Source: Planctomycetota bacterium
GTDB lineage: Bacteria > Planctomycetota > UBA1135 > JAKEFM01
Direction: 5' to 3'
Assembly: GCA_022616055.1 (NCBI GenBank)
Contig: JAKEFM010000110.1
Span: 1-41,312, forward strand
DNA: 41,312 nucleotides
The notes beneath the pieces are model-generated. The model was not told the origin of the DNA. It worked only from the letters and a program-made list of their open reading frames with translations, and made no database searches. Of this stretch, positions 7,848-15,487 are shown piece after piece. A program made the translations under genes and the position numbers. How positions within the stretch are numbered: position 1 is the first letter of the stretch; each line of letters begins with the position of its first letter.

Positions 7848-8999
7848 TCAGGGGACCAGGGTTCCCTCCCACAGGCTCCTCGCGAAATCGCGGTACGGAA
7901 GGATGTCGATGCCGTCCTCGGTCCTGCGCGCCCGTTCCTCGAGCGACACGACGATCCGCCGGCGGACCCGCGGGTGGTCCTGGGCGAATTCCCGCAGCCC
8001 CTTCAGGTCGTCGGAGATGATCCTGCCCGACCCCTTCGCCTCGAGCGCGATCCTCCCGTCGTCCACGACGAAGTCGACTTCGACGCCGCTCGCGAGCCTC
8101 CAGTAGGAGAGGGCGTAGTGGAGGCCGCTGTACTCTCGGTGGGCGGAAAGCTCGTGGAACACCCAGTTCTCGAACGCCTTGCCGAACAGCTCGGACCGAG
8201 GTTCGACGCGGCCGCGGCGGGCCAGCGCGCCCACGACTCCGACGTCGGCGAAATAGAGCTTGGGGGACTGGATCACGCGCCGCTTGGGCCGCCGGACGTA
8301 CGCCGGGAGGAACCGGGCGAGGAGCGTGTCCACGAGGATCTGGAAGTACTCCTTCGCCGTAGGGCTCGAGACTCCGCACTCCCTCGCGATCGTCGAGAAG
8401 TTGAGGATCGCGGCGTCGGAGAGGGAGGCGACGTTCAGGAAGGTGGAGAAGGCGGGGAGGTTCCTCGTCAAGCCCTCGGCCGCGATCTCCTCCTTCAGGT
8501 AGTCGTTCACGTAGGCGCGGAGCAGGTCGCCGGCGTTCTCGCTCGAGTAGTGCCGCGGGAGATAACCCTGGTTCAAGGCGCGGAGAAGGTCGAACTGCTC
8601 TCCGATCTCTCCCGACGTGAGTCCGAAGAGCTCGTGGCGGATCGCCCTCCCCCCCAGGAGGTTCGCGTGGCCGCGACGGACCTTGCGGGCGCTCGACCCG
8701 CAGAGACCGAAGACGAGGCGGCGGCTCTCGATCAGCCCGTGCACCTCGTCGAGAAGAAGGGGCACCTTCTGGATCTCGTCGATCAGGACGAGCCGAGCCC
8801 CCCGGACCGCGAGGAGCTGCTCGCGCAACAGCGCCGGCCTCTCGGTGAACCGGAGGAAGAGGTCGGTGTCGAGGAGGTCGTAGTAGACGGCCTCGGGGTA
8901 GGTGCTCCGGAGCAGCGAGGTCTTCCCCGTCTGGCGCGGGCCCCAGAGGAAGAAGCTCTCCCGCGGCTCCTTGGGGAGGCGGAGGGCCCGGGGAAACAT
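7848..8999 (-). CDS. Solitary AAA_14/DUF4143 ATPase (copy 1)
   Basis: Cytosolic 383-residue ATPase of the widespread, functionally obscure AAA_14 plus DUF4143 family. Visible: Walker A GPRQTGKTS at 20-28, Walker B LVLIDEIQ near 70-77, the sensor-like GSSARKVRRGHANLLGGR, a winged-helix-like central part (ILNFSTIARECGVSSPTAKEYFQ), and a C-terminal PD-(D/E)xK-like core, GVEVDFVVDD...ALEAKGS, of the DUF4143 region. Length is normal and no key residue is missing. The gene stands alone, lies between two copies of the HEAT-tail/comM-start junction, and its ATG is preceded by a near-perfect AT-rich palindrome at 9004-9027. These features suggest horizontal arrival and autoregulation. A nuclease role is only inferred; no substrate is known. 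Confidence 0.92.
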   Translation of the reverse strand: MFPRALRLPKEPRESFFLWGPRQTGKTSLLRSTYPEAVYYDLLDTDLFLRFTERPALLREQLLAVRGARLVLIDEIQKVPLLLDEVHGLIESRRLVFGLCGSSARKVRRGHANLLGGRAIRHELFGLTSGEIGEQFDLLRALNQGYLPRHYSSENAGDLLRAYVNDYLKEEIAAEGLTRNLPAFSTFLNVASLSDAAILNFSTIARECGVSSPTAKEYFQILVDTLLARFLPAYVRRPKRRVIQSPKLYFADVGVVGALARRGRVEPRSELFGKAFENWVFHELSAHREYSGLHYALSYWRLASGVEVDFVVDDGRIALEAKGSGRIISDDLKGLREFAQDHPRVRRRIVVSLEERARRTEDGIDILPYRDFARSLWEGTLVP

Positions 9000-9003
9000 G
9001 CAC

Positions 9004-9027
9004 TTTAAATACGCATGCTTATTTAAA
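9004..9027 (-). promoter_or_regulatory. AT-rich near-perfect palindrome abutting the ATPase-1 start
   Basis: Arms TTTAAATA (9004-9011) and TATTTAAA (9020-9027) flank the centre GCATGC (9013-9018); only the pair 9012/9019 does not match. It ends four bases before the ATG at 8999 in a region where sequence is otherwise about 70-80 percent GC. It could be an operator covering the -10 region and leader, i.e. autoregulation. No T-run or gene end supports a terminator. Confidence 0.7.
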
Positions 9028-9028
9028 T

Positions 9029-9355
9029 GTCAAGTTTAGCCCCCGCCCGGGGCCCGGCCGGGCACGAATGGGGGGGCGGATCCGGGAAACCCTCCTGGGG
9101 AGAGTTCCACGGGGCCATCGACGCGATCCCCTCGTTCGGGCGCGGCGTGCGGACGAACAGGATTCGCAGGTGAGGGGGCTCATGTGTTTGCCGCGCAGTG
9201 AGATGCCGCTCGGGACGGCGGCGGCGAAGGCTGACCGGGGACGGCGCCGCCGGGGGACCCGGGGCCCCGGATCCCCCCCCTCGGCAGAAACGGCACGCCG
9301 AGAAGGGACCCCGCGGAAGGCTGAAAAAGGACCCCCCGCCAGACGCTTGAGGGAG
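9029..9355. other. Gene-free stretch with possible IS21-like terminal repeats
   Basis: No coding region is convincing here. On the plus strand two similar units, GAGAAGGGACCCCGC (9299-9313) and GAAAAAGGACCCCCCGCC (9323-9340), resemble the short repeats at IS21-family ends, and TGTCAAGTTTAG at 9028-9039 resembles an IS21-type tip. No istA/istB remnant is recognised, so this is only a suggestion that part of the insert boundary derived from an insertion sequence. Confidence 0.25.
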
Positions 9356-9361
9356 TTCCTC

Positions 9362-9447
9362 CCGACGAGATCGTCGGCTCCGACCTGGTCGAGGACCCGG
9401 GGGTCCGGGAAGCCTGGTACCGCGCGGAAAAGTCCCAGTTCGCGTAA
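9362..9447 (+). pseudogene. Second, diverged copy of the HEAT-gene 3' end
   Basis: Reads DEIVGSDLVEDPGVREAWYRAEKSQFA then TAA, clearly homologous to the C-terminus of the HEAT gene (IVGSNLGEDPGAWESWYRAQKR, 7429-7496) yet differing at many positions. Nothing upstream continues the HEAT protein. As in copy 1, a ~40-bp spacer and a comM start follow. It shows that the HEAT tail-comM junction is present twice and that the two copies come from different alleles or an old duplication. Confidence 0.7.
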
Positions 9448-9474
9448 CCGATTCTCCGCCGCTCGTCCTTCCTC

Positions 9475-9562
9475 CGGGAAAGACGATGACGGCGAGGGTG
9501 GCGAGCGCTCTCCTCCAGGGGATCCGGGCGGAGATCGTCACGATCGAGGTCCAGGTCCGCCC
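9475..9562 (+). repeat. 88-bp perfect direct repeat, copy 2
   Basis: Identical to 7533-7620. This copy includes the start of the intact comM gene. Confidence 0.95.
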
Positions 9563-11021
9563 GGGCCTGCCCGGCACGAGCGTCATCGGGCTCCCCGACT
9601 CCGTCGTCCGGGAGAGCCGTGAGCGGGTGAAGGCCGCGATCGAGGCGACCGGCTTCCGCTACCCCACGCGCAAGGTCCTGGTGAACCTCGCCCCCGCCAC
9701 CATGCGAAAGGAGGGGGACGCCCTCGACCTCGGCATCGCGATCGGGGTCCTCGTGGCGGGCGGCTATCTCCCTTCCGAGCGCCTGCGGGAGACCCTCTTC
9801 CTCGGGGAGCTGGGTCTCGACGGGGCGCTGCGTCCCGTCCGGGGCGTCCTCGCCTCCGCGATCGCGGCCAGGGAGGGGGGCTTCAAGACTCTCGTCCTCC
9901 CCACCTCGGTGTCCGAGGAGGCCTCGCTCGTCGCCGAGATCTCGAGCCTCCCGGCTCCCGACCTCCGGACCGCCGCGCGCATCCTCACCGGCGAGGAGGC
10001 CGTCTCGCCCGTCGCCCCCCGCGCCGGGGGGTTCGTAGCCCCCTCGGCCGCCGACGGGATGGACCTCGCGGACGTCGCCGGGCACGAGCAGGCCAAGCGC
10101 GCCCTCCTGATCGCCGCCGCCGGCGGCCACAGCCTCCTCCTCTACGGCCCCCCCGGTTCGGGAAAGACCCTCCTCGCCCGCCGCCTCGCGACCATCCTGC
10201 CTCCCCCAACCCTGCAGGAAGCGATCGAGATCGCCCAGGTCCAAGGCGCCGTCCGACCCGCGGGCACACTCTTCCCCGTCCGGCGACCGTTCCGGGCCCC
10301 CCACCATTCGATCAGCCAGGTCGGGCTCCTCGGGGGCGGGCCCCGCCTGCGGCCGGGCGAGGTGACGCTCGCGCACCGGGGCGTCCTCTTCCTCGACGAG
10401 TTCCTGGAGTTCCGCCGCGACGCCCTCGAGGCGCTGCGCCAGCCCCTCGAGGACGGCCGCGTCCTCGTGGGCCGGGCCAAGGGCTGGGTCGAGTTCCCGG
10501 CCGACTTCGCGCTCGTCGCGGCGATGAACCCCTGCCCCTGTGGGTTTGCAGGGGACCCCGATCGGGCGTGCACCTGCCTTCCCTCGGAAGTCCGCCGGTA
10601 TCGCGGACGACTGTCGGGCCCCCTCCTCGACCGGTTCGACCTCCACTGCGAGATGCGATCTGTCGGTGCGGGGGACCGACACGTCGACTCGCGCCGGTCG
10701 ACGTCCGCGAAGGCGCGGGAGGCCGTCGAGAGGGCCCGGGCGATGCAGGCCGAGCGATTCGCGGGGATCCCGTGCCTGTCGAACGCCCGGATCCCGCCGG
10801 GCCTCCTCTCGACCCTCGCCCCGATCCAAGGAGCGGCGCGAGGCATGCTCGTCGCCGCGGCGTCGCGGTTGCGCCTCTCGACCCGGGGCCTCGACCGCGT
10901 CGTCCGAGTCGCCCGCACGATCGCCGACTTCGAGGGGAGGCCGAGGATCGGGGAACGCGACCTGGCGGAATCGCTCTCCTATCGCGCGCTGGACGAGACG
11001 GGGGTGACCGACGGGCACTGA
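9486..11021 (+). CDS. comM: ComM/YifB family Mg-chelatase-like AAA+ ATPase
   Basis: Hexameric helicase-type ATPase; in Vibrio and relatives ComM drives branch migration during integration of transforming DNA. The 511 residues show the N-terminal Lon-protease-like domain (RGLP equivalent RPGLPGTSVIGLPD, VVRESRERVKAAIEATGF), Walker A GPPGSGKT near 220-228, RGVLFLDEF near 298-306, the C4-type motif NPCPCGFAGDPDRACTC near 348-364, and the C-terminal Mg_chelatase_C helices. Length is normal for the family and all key motifs are intact. The start ATG gives the family-typical MTARVASALLQGI. A pseudogene of its first ~90 codons lies at 7544-7760. ComM shares the neighbourhood with comEC, consistent with a transformation role. 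Confidence 0.95.
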   Translation: MTARVASALLQGIRAEIVTIEVQVRPGLPGTSVIGLPDSVVRESRERVKAAIEATGFRYPTRKVLVNLAPATMRKEGDALDLGIAIGVLVAGGYLPSERLRETLFLGELGLDGALRPVRGVLASAIAAREGGFKTLVLPTSVSEEASLVAEISSLPAPDLRTAARILTGEEAVSPVAPRAGGFVAPSAADGMDLADVAGHEQAKRALLIAAAGGHSLLLYGPPGSGKTLLARRLATILPPPTLQEAIEIAQVQGAVRPAGTLFPVRRPFRAPHHSISQVGLLGGGPRLRPGEVTLAHRGVLFLDEFLEFRRDALEALRQPLEDGRVLVGRAKGWVEFPADFALVAAMNPCPCGFAGDPDRACTCLPSEVRRYRGRLSGPLLDRFDLHCEMRSVGAGDRHVDSRRSTSAKAREAVERARAMQAERFAGIPCLSNARIPPGLLSTLAPIQGAARGMLVAAASRLRLSTRGLDRVVRVARTIADFEGRPRIGERDLAESLSYRALDETGVTDGH

Positions 11022-11110
11022 CCCTCCGATCGCGGCTCCGGCGAACTCGCCTGGCCCTCCTGATCCACCCGGGGGCGCCGGAGATCTTACTATCTCGTGA
11101 GTAAATATCG

Positions 11111-11123
11111 GGGTAATTTACCC
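11111..11123 (+). promoter_or_regulatory. Palindrome abutting the ATPase-2 start
   Basis: GGGTAATTTACCC is a perfect inverted repeat (six-base arms, one-base centre) ending two bases before the GTG start at 11126. A second weak pair, TTACT...AGTAA, lies just upstream (about 11088-11105), and TAAAT...ATTTA spans 11102-11120. The sites sit where a ribosome binding site would be, so repression or translational control by the product is plausible. Confidence 0.6.
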
Positions 11124-11125
11124 AC

Positions 11126-12283
11126 GTGTACCGAAGACTCCTCCACGAGCGGATCGCCGGTGGGAAGCGGAGCCTCTTCCTCTTCGGGCCCCGGCAGGTC
11201 GGGAAGTCGACGCTCCTCTCCGCGCTGCATCCGGACCTCACGGTCAATCTGGCGAGTCCCGCGACGTTTCGAGCCTACCTCGCCGAACCCGAGCGCCTGG
11301 AGCGCGAGCTCCGATCCGCGCGCCCCCGGATCCAGACCGTCTTCGTCGACGAGGTCCAACATGTCCCCCCGCTCCTCGACGTCGTCCAGGTGCTCCACGA
11401 CGAGATGCCGGGGCGGTTCCGCTTCCTCCTCTCGGGTTCCAGCGCCCGCAAGCTCCGCCGGGGACAGGCGAACCTTCTGCCCGGCCGCGTCCACGTCCAC
11501 TACCTCCACCCTCTCCTCGCTCGCGAGCTCGGTTCGGACTTCGACCTCGAGCGGGTCCTCGCCCACGGCACCCTCCCCGGGATCTACGCCGAGACCGATC
11601 CGGAGTCACGCGCCCGCGCCCTGGGGGGGTACGCCGACACCTACCTGCGCGAGGAAGTCCAGGCCGAGGCGCTCGTCCGGGACCTCGCCAGCTACGCGCG
11701 ACTCCTCGACCTCATCGCCGCTTCCTCCGGCAGGATCCTCAACCTCCTCGCGCTCGCTCGAGACGTGGGGATCCGCCAGGAGACCGCCCGCAGGTACGTG
11801 CAGGTGCTCGAGGACACCCTCGTCCTTTTCCGGGTCCCCGCCTGGAGCGGGTCGGATCGGGCGAGGCTGATCGCCCATCCCAGGCTCTACCTGTTCGACA
11901 TCGGGGTCCGGAATGCTCTCCTCCGGCGGCCCCTCGATCGCTGCCTCCCCGACGAGCGCGGGCTCCTGCTGGAGCACCTCGTCGCGCAGGAACTCCATCG
12001 CCGGACGGGGACGATCTGGCCGGAGCTCGCCGTCTTCCACTACCGTACTCACTACGGTGCGGAGGTCGACTTCCTCGCGGAGGTCGGCCGGGAGATCTGG
12101 GGCATCGAGGTGAAAGCCTCGCGCCAGGTCTCGCAGGCGGATCTGAGGGGGCTCGAGACCGCCTCGACGCGCGTGCCCCGCTTCAAGCGATCGATCGTCG
12201 TCTTCCTCGGCGAGCGCAGGCAGCAGATCGGCCACGTCGAGGTCATCCCCCTCGAAGAGTTTCTCGAATCGCTGCCTTCTTGA
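11126..12283 (+). CDS. Solitary AAA_14/DUF4143 ATPase (copy 2)
   Basis: A 385-residue paralogue of the protein at 7848-8999, same architecture but clearly diverged: Walker A GPRQVGKSTLL at 21-31, Walker B VFVDEVQHVPPLL, sensor-like SGSSARKLRRGQANLLPGR, wHTH-like ILNLLALARDVGIRQETARRY, and PD-(D/E)xK-like GAEVDFLAEV...GIEVKAS near the C-terminus. The start is GTG 11126, giving MYRRLLHERI, the usual beginning of this family (YxRxL); no ribosome binding site is visible because a palindrome occupies that position. It follows comM by 104 bp in the same direction. The family is widely transferred and of unknown role; candidates include mobile-element defence or toxin-antitoxin-like behaviour, neither shown. 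Confidence 0.92.
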   Translation: MYRRLLHERIAGGKRSLFLFGPRQVGKSTLLSALHPDLTVNLASPATFRAYLAEPERLERELRSARPRIQTVFVDEVQHVPPLLDVVQVLHDEMPGRFRFLLSGSSARKLRRGQANLLPGRVHVHYLHPLLARELGSDFDLERVLAHGTLPGIYAETDPESRARALGGYADTYLREEVQAEALVRDLASYARLLDLIAASSGRILNLLALARDVGIRQETARRYVQVLEDTLVLFRVPAWSGSDRARLIAHPRLYLFDIGVRNALLRRPLDRCLPDERGLLLEHLVAQELHRRTGTIWPELAVFHYRTHYGAEVDFLAEVGREIWGIEVKASRQVSQADLRGLETASTRVPRFKRSIVVFLGERRQQIGHVEVIPLEEFLESLPS

Positions 12284-12321
12284 GGTGCCGCGGGGTTCCG
12301 ACCTCTCTGGACGTCTCCCCC

Positions 12322-14754
12322 TCAGTACCCCGTCCCGATCGGATCCGTCCAGTAGGTGACCACGTGGAAGGGCTGGACACCCGGCTCGATGCCGGCCGGC
12401 TGGCCCTGGGAGTCGGCGAGGACGCCGCGCTGGTAGACGAGGAGTCCGAAGTCGTAGAGCCACGCGCCGTAGTCGGCGCCGCTGGTGATGTCCCCGACGC
12501 GGCCGCGGTACTCCGTCCCGAGGACCGTCGCGACCTCGACCATCGTGCTCGTCGTCGCGCCGACGCTGAAGCCCACGGACGCCCCGCCGACGTGGAACCC
12601 CGTCTCCCACGTGACGCCGTAGGACCACTGGCTCGAGGTCGAGTTCGTCTCGTCGATCGCGAGGAAGACCTCGTTCGCGTTGCCGCCCAGGCCGACGGTC
12701 GCCTCGTTCCCGAGCCAGCCGACGTAGGTCGAGAGGAGCGCGCCCGCCTCGGCCTCCGTCGGATAGGAGGCCGGGTCCCCGATCCCGTGGGAAAACGCGA
12801 GGGGCCCGATCGCCTGGGGGGCGATCGAGTCGTAGTGCTCGATCGACCACTTGAAGACCTTCGAGTCGATCGGCGCGTCAAGGCTCATCGTCGTCCCGAC
12901 GAGCGCGGGGTCGGGGCCCGCGACGATCTCGTAGACGTAGGAGTGGTAGAGCGTCCCCTGGAACACGACGAGGTCGCGGTCGTGGGCGCCGCTGAAGGAG
13001 ATCCCCTGCGTGACGAGGTGGGTGCTCGTCTGCGTCTGCTCGAAGGAGGCCGCGATCGTCGCCCGGGCCGTGACCCCGAAGAGGCCGAGAACGTCCCCGA
13101 CCGCGACGCCGGAGGAGAAGGAGAGGGTCGCCGAGGCGCTCACCCCGAAGGTCTCGGCGAGTCCCTGCTCCATCGTGTAGACCGTCTGCGTCGATCCGTA
13201 GTTCTGCGCGATCCCCGATTTCGTCGGCGGCGCGGCCATCGCGACGAGCGGGATCGGATCGGCCAGCGAGAGGTGCTTCTCGCCGGTGAAGCGTAGCGTG
13301 AGGTCGTCGCCGTCGAGGTCCCCTTCGCACGCGGCGAGCGCGGCGAGGGATCCCCCCGAGGGGGTCGGAGGGGGGAAGAGGATCTGCTGGGTCGACCCGG
13401 CCGAAGCGAGGACGTTCGTGCCTCCTTGGGGGATCGCCCCGAACCAGCGGGCGGAGAGGACATGCGTGTTTCCGAACACGACGCCGAGCGCGCAGAGTTC
13501 CGTCCGCGGGTCCTCGTCGTCCTGGACAGCGAGGAGGGTCGTCCCGGCGTCGTCGAAGGGGAGGGAGGCGTCGATCTCCTCCCCCTCGAGGCCGTTCGCC
13601 GCTCCGGAGGGGACCGCGACGCGCAGGTCCCCTTCGGGGCCGAGCACGGCGACCTCGTCGAGGCCGTCGCCGTCGAGATCGGCGGCGCAGCCGCTCCACC
13701 GCTCGTCCAGGAAGAACGGGTTCTGGTCGACCTGGATCTCCCCGCTGGAGGCGGGAACGAGGACGCCTCCGCCCGTCAGGTCGACGACCTGCCAGTTGAC
13801 CGTCATCCCGAAGCCGATGAACAGGTCGGCTCCGTACGCGACCACCACCTCCTCGCGAGCATCGGGATCGAAGCGACCGGCGAGCACGACGCTGCGCCCG
13901 GCGGGCTCGAAGACCAACGGGATCGCCAGGGGAGCGGCGGCAGGCTGCACCGTCCCCCCCGTCACCCTGCGAGCGTCGAGGTGCACGGCGTAGTCCCCTT
14001 CCTGCTCGAGGAGCGCGATCTCCTCCGGTCCCTCCCCGTCGAGGTCGGCGCAGGCGACCGAGGCGTCCGTCACCCAGAACGGGAGGTCCTCCTCGTGGAT
14101 CGCTCCGTTGCCGTCCGCCGGGTCGTCGCGCACCGTCCACCGCCGCGGCGAGGAGGACGGGGTCCCGGGAAGTCCCTTCCGGTACGTGATCACCAGTTCG
14201 TCGCGCCCGTCCCCGTCGAGGTCGCCGAGGGCGAGGCTCGCGGTCGTGGTCCCGCTCCATCCGGTCGCGAACTCGTAGATCGTCGTCACGGCGATCCCGC
14301 CCGCGGGGACGCGCTCGAGGACGCCGACTCGCAGCGCCTCGCCGAGGCCGACCGACGCGACGAGCACGACCTCGTTCTCGGGATCGAGGTCGAGCTGCCC
14401 GCTCGCGGCGGCGATCACCGTCGAGGTCCCGGCGAGGAAGGAGCCGTAGTCGGGCGGTATGGGGGCATGGGCGTGATCGGCGTCGTCGAGGACCCACGGC
14501 GTGGTCCCCGCCGGGATGCTGGTCGCCCTTCCCGCGAAGATCGCGACCTCCGAGAGGTGCCGCAGCCGAGCCGTGTCCACGCCCAGCGGGTGGAAGTCGG
14601 CCGGGTGCGGGTCCTCGTAGCCGAAGGCCTCGATCGTGTACTCCCCGTCGTCGAGGCCCGGGCCGCCGCCGCCACCGGACCCGCCGCCCCCCCCGGCGCA
14701 GGCGGAGGCGAGGAGGAGGATCGGGACGACCGACCGAATGCGCTCGAGTTCCAT
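12322..14754 (-). CDS. Large lipoprotein with FG-GAP repeats and a beta-rich, possibly membrane-inserting C-terminal region
   Basis: Exported lipoprotein of 810 residues. The signal peptide ends LLLASAC (Cys19), followed by a Gly/Ser-rich flexible linker. Residues ~50-500 hold FG-GAP/VCBS-like calcium-loop repeats (LGDLDGDGRDELVI, DLDGEGPEEIALL, DLDGDGLDEVAVL, GDLDGDDLTL), expected to form a beta-propeller. The last ~300 residues are different: long Ser/Thr-rich alternating strands (ETFGVSASATLSFSSGVAVG, TARATIAASFEQTQTSTH, ETGFHVGGASVGFSVGATTS) that look like amphipathic beta-hairpins seen in pore-forming or lectin-like proteins; I cannot name a family. ATG 14754 has AAAGGAG six bases upstream. 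It is divergent from the ECF sigma gene, sharing a 127-bp control region. Confidence 0.8.
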   Translation of the reverse strand: MELERIRSVVPILLLASACAGGGGGSGGGGGPGLDDGEYTIEAFGYEDPHPADFHPLGVDTARLRHLSEVAIFAGRATSIPAGTTPWVLDDADHAHAPIPPDYGSFLAGTSTVIAAASGQLDLDPENEVVLVASVGLGEALRVGVLERVPAGGIAVTTIYEFATGWSGTTTASLALGDLDGDGRDELVITYRKGLPGTPSSSPRRWTVRDDPADGNGAIHEEDLPFWVTDASVACADLDGEGPEEIALLEQEGDYAVHLDARRVTGGTVQPAAAPLAIPLVFEPAGRSVVLAGRFDPDAREEVVVAYGADLFIGFGMTVNWQVVDLTGGGVLVPASSGEIQVDQNPFFLDERWSGCAADLDGDGLDEVAVLGPEGDLRVAVPSGAANGLEGEEIDASLPFDDAGTTLLAVQDDEDPRTELCALGVVFGNTHVLSARWFGAIPQGGTNVLASAGSTQQILFPPPTPSGGSLAALAACEGDLDGDDLTLRFTGEKHLSLADPIPLVAMAAPPTKSGIAQNYGSTQTVYTMEQGLAETFGVSASATLSFSSGVAVGDVLGLFGVTARATIAASFEQTQTSTHLVTQGISFSGAHDRDLVVFQGTLYHSYVYEIVAGPDPALVGTTMSLDAPIDSKVFKWSIEHYDSIAPQAIGPLAFSHGIGDPASYPTEAEAGALLSTYVGWLGNEATVGLGGNANEVFLAIDETNSTSSQWSYGVTWETGFHVGGASVGFSVGATTSTMVEVATVLGTEYRGRVGDITSGADYGAWLYDFGLLVYQRGVLADSQGQPAGIEPGVQPFHVVTYWTDPIGTGY

Positions 14755-14869
14755 GGCGGACTCCTTTCCGGAGGAAGGCCCCCCCTCCGGATCGACTGGG
14801 CGGAGAAGAAGCGTCGTCCGTCCTCGGGAGCCCTCATGCCCCCCCCGGGGTGACGGCGGGGAGCGCACG

Positions 14870-14875
14870 TACAAT
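14870..14875 (+). promoter_or_regulatory. Candidate -10 element for the ECF sigma gene (leaderless)
   Basis: TACAAT, six bases before ATG 14882. Transcription would start on or next to the start codon, so the message would be essentially leaderless. No -35 hexamer was found at the usual distance. Confidence 0.4.
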
Positions 14876-14881
14876 CCGGCC

Positions 14882-15487
14882 ATGGGGTTCCCCGCCGAAC
14901 GGGGTTCGGCTGGACGGACGGGAGTTCCGGCTCCTCGCGAGGCGACCCAATGGCTCCAGGCAGCCGCGGGGGGGGACTCCCGCGCCGCGGAGCGGGCGTT
15001 CGAGGCGGTCTACGCCGAGCTGCGCGCCCGGGCGGCCCAGGCCCTGCGCGGGGAGCGCGCCGGCCACACCCTCCAGCCGACCTCCCTCGTCCACGAGGCC
15101 TTCCTCCGCATCGTGAAGGCCGAGGGCCTCGAGGTCCGGACCCGCGACCAGTTCCTCGCCCTGGCAGCCCGGGCGATGCGCCGCGTCCTCGTCGACCACG
15201 CGCGAGCCCGCGCGCGACGCAAGCGGGGCGGGGGTCGCGAGCGGGTGCCGCTCGACAGCCTGCCGATGCCCCTTCAGGCGTCCGAGGGGGCGGACCTCCA
15301 GGAGGTCGACCGGGCCCTCGAGGCGCTCGGTCGTTCCTCGGAGCGTCAGGAGCGCGTCGTCGAGCTGCGCTTCTTCGCGGGGCTGTCCGCCTCCGAGGCG
15401 GCGCGCGTCCTCGGCGTGTCGCAGGCCACCGTCGAGCGCGACTGGCGCGCGGCGCGCGCGTGGCTCGCGAACCGATTGAGGCTATGA
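14882..15487 (+). CDS. ECF-type RNA polymerase sigma factor (Acidobacteria/Planctomycetes type)
   Basis: Directs RNA polymerase to a specific promoter set. The 201-residue protein has region 2 (TSLVHEAFLRIVKAEG, RDQFLALAARAMRRVLVDHARARARRK) and region 4 (RQERVVELRFFAGLSASEAARVLGVSQATVERDWRAARAWL), the pattern of the Sigma70_ECF (PF07638) group that is typically paired with Ser/Thr kinases. No cysteine-rich anti-sigma gene follows; instead the stop overlaps the kinase start (ATGA, 15484-15487), so the kinase is the probable partner. The open frame extends upstream to 14636 but conserved sequence begins after MGFPAERG; ATG 14882 is chosen for length and the adjacent -10-like TACAAT. Confidence 0.92.
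   Translation: MGFPAERGSAGRTGVPAPREATQWLQAAAGGDSRAAERAFEAVYAELRARAAQALRGERAGHTLQPTSLVHEAFLRIVKAEGLEVRTRDQFLALAARAMRRVLVDHARARARRKRGGGRERVPLDSLPMPLQASEGADLQEVDRALEALGRSSERQERVVELRFFAGLSASEAARVLGVSQATVERDWRAARAWLANRLRL

Noticed and set aside
7657..8106. Plus-strand frame including the comM remnant
   Set aside because: After a short comM-like part it runs antisense through the ATPase gene with no protein-like pattern.
9004..9027. Palindrome considered as a terminator for the ATPase
   Set aside because: It lies at the 5' side of the gene and is AT-rich, not a GC stem with T-run.
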